Origin: JAAXXJ01 sp964412455
GTDB lineage: Bacteria > Nitrospirota > UBA9217
NCBI GenBank assembly: GCA_964412455.1
Contig: CAYPOT010000063.1
Span: 1 to 21,463, forward strand
Reading direction: 5' to 3'
Length of the DNA: 21,463 bases
Under the pieces are notes generated by a model that saw only the letters and a list, made by a program, of their open reading frames with translations, searched no databases and had not been told where the DNA came from. A program made the translations under genes and the position numbers. Shown here one piece after another: positions 20,675 through 21,463 of this stretch (its first letter is position 1; the number at the start of each line of letters is the position of its first letter).

Positions 20675-21463
20675 TCCTTCATCCCGCGATCATCGCGCTC
20701 CTGGTATCATCCCTTCTTATCACCAGCCTGGTCCTGTTCGCGTTCTGGTACGGCGTCAAGATCATTCGCTTCTGGGACCTCCGGAGCGGCAGCAGCCTGC
20801 AGCTGGACCTCGAACGGCGGACCTACCTCATATCCACGGTCCTGGCCTATGTTTTCGGCTTCCAGCTTGTGTCCCTTTTTCTTCTCATCTATACGGCGGA
20901 CAGCCTCAGCACGCTCTTTACGGGGGCCATGTGCGCCGCCGGGACATTTAATGTCAATGCCTACGGCTATCCGTTGCTGGTCCTGAAAGTCATGAACTTC
21001 CTTTTGGCAGGTCTGTGGCTTACGGTCAACTATGCGGACAACCGGGCCTACGACTACCCGCTCATCAGGAAAAAGTACGCCTTTCTTCTACTGCTCGCGC
21101 CGTTCATTGTGCTGGAGACATATCTCCAAGCCCGGTATTTTCTCGGTCTCAGGCCTGACGTGATCACGTCCTGCTGCGGGAGCCTCTTCAGCGCTAATTC
21201 GTCCAGTGTAGCCGGCGACCTCGCGGCGCTTCCGGCCATTCCCCTGCAGTATGCCTTCGCCGGGATCATGGTATCGACGATCGCTCTTGGTGCAGCCGTT
21301 GCGGTCACGGGAAGAGGAGGGTATGCATTTTTCTTCGCATCGGGAGCGGCATTCATCATGGGGATCGCTTCCCTGATCTCCTTCATTTCCCCGGCGATCT
21401 ACGAGTTGCCGACCCACCACTGCCCATTCTGCGTCCTCCAAAAAGAATATGGCTATATAGGGT
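20671..21463 (+). CDS. Polytopic membrane protein with periplasmic Cys motifs (incomplete at window end)
   Basis: This frame is open for 264 codons to the window end with no stop. It has about six membrane helices (about 6-28, 55-76, 97-119, 136-153, 193-213 and 219-241). The loop after helix 1 and the loop after helix 3 are basic, which places them in the cytoplasm. Three cysteine motifs then fall on the opposite side: MCAAGTFN (C88), the C168-C169 pair in TSCCGS, and HHCPFC (H249, H250, C251, C254) after the last helix. I do not recognise the family. The 4-nt overlap with the ATPase gene and the matching side of the cysteines suggest work with the NosL proteins on metal or thiol handling. 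Confidence 0.85.
   Translation, partial: MILHPAIIALLVSSLLITSLVLFAFWYGVKIIRFWDLRSGSSLQLDLERRTYLISTVLAYVFGFQLVSLFLLIYTADSLSTLFTGAMCAAGTFNVNAYGYPLLVLKVMNFLLAGLWLTVNYADNRAYDYPLIRKKYAFLLLLAPFIVLETYLQARYFLGLRPDVITSCCGSLFSANSSSVAGDLAALPAIPLQYAFAGIMVSTIALGAAVAVTGRGGYAFFFASGAAFIMGIASLISFISPAIYELPTHHCPFCVLQKEYGYIG

Overview
The window is GC-rich bacterial chromosome with a mostly vertical housekeeping core and repeat-filled gaps carrying small toxin-antitoxin modules. The set of genes (Fe-S type 4 uracil-DNA glycosylase, stand-alone Memo-family protein, COG2509-type FAD protein, periplasmic Dsb pair, lipoprotein-like NosL) and the many families of dispersed palindromic intergenic repeats suggest a Gram-negative anaerobe or micro-aerobe of the Nitrospirota / Desulfobacterota kind. 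That taxonomic guess is inference from gene content, not from a marker comparison.

Layout. 1-4900: DNA and RNA maintenance (type 4 UDG, MutS, RlmA-like 23S rRNA methyltransferase). 4970-6670: two toxin-antitoxin modules (Phd/YefM with a RelE/ParE toxin, then a small antitoxin with a MazF/PemK toxin), separated by about 460 bp of repeat scars. 6842-7959 (minus strand): a DsbB-DsbA thiol-oxidation operon. 8204-10220: rplI with a near-consensus promoter, a compound terminator, then dnaB with an unusual four-cysteine insertion. 10306-12123: two tandem paralogues joining TPR-like repeats to a cyclic-nucleotide-binding domain, separated by an odd GGTAAC-rich spacer. 12399-15054: a Memo-family protein and a COG2509-type FAD-dependent oxidoreductase, separated by a nested pair of palindromic elements. 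15118-15530 (minus): a HicB-HicA module. 16057-16578 (minus): a DJ-1/PfpI protein. 17060-21463: two NosL-like proteins, a small secreted His-containing protein, an FtsX/MacB-type ABC permease, its ATPase, and a polytopic membrane protein that runs off the window end.

The most promising uncharacterised system is this last cluster. Its five genes from 17900 share one strand, and the last four are packed at 2 nt spacing or 4 nt overlaps. The predicted topology puts every cysteine motif of the terminal membrane protein on the same, probably periplasmic, side as the NosL metal-site motifs. I read it as a candidate envelope metal (probably copper) or thiol trafficking machine.

The non-coding DNA is the second notable layer. 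At least six distinct families of inverted or direct repeats occupy the gaps. One family has been captured in frame inside the UDG gene, two elements are nested, and one 75-nt element occurs as near-identical inverted copies 12.2 kb apart. No rRNA, tRNA, CRISPR array or intact transposase gene was found.
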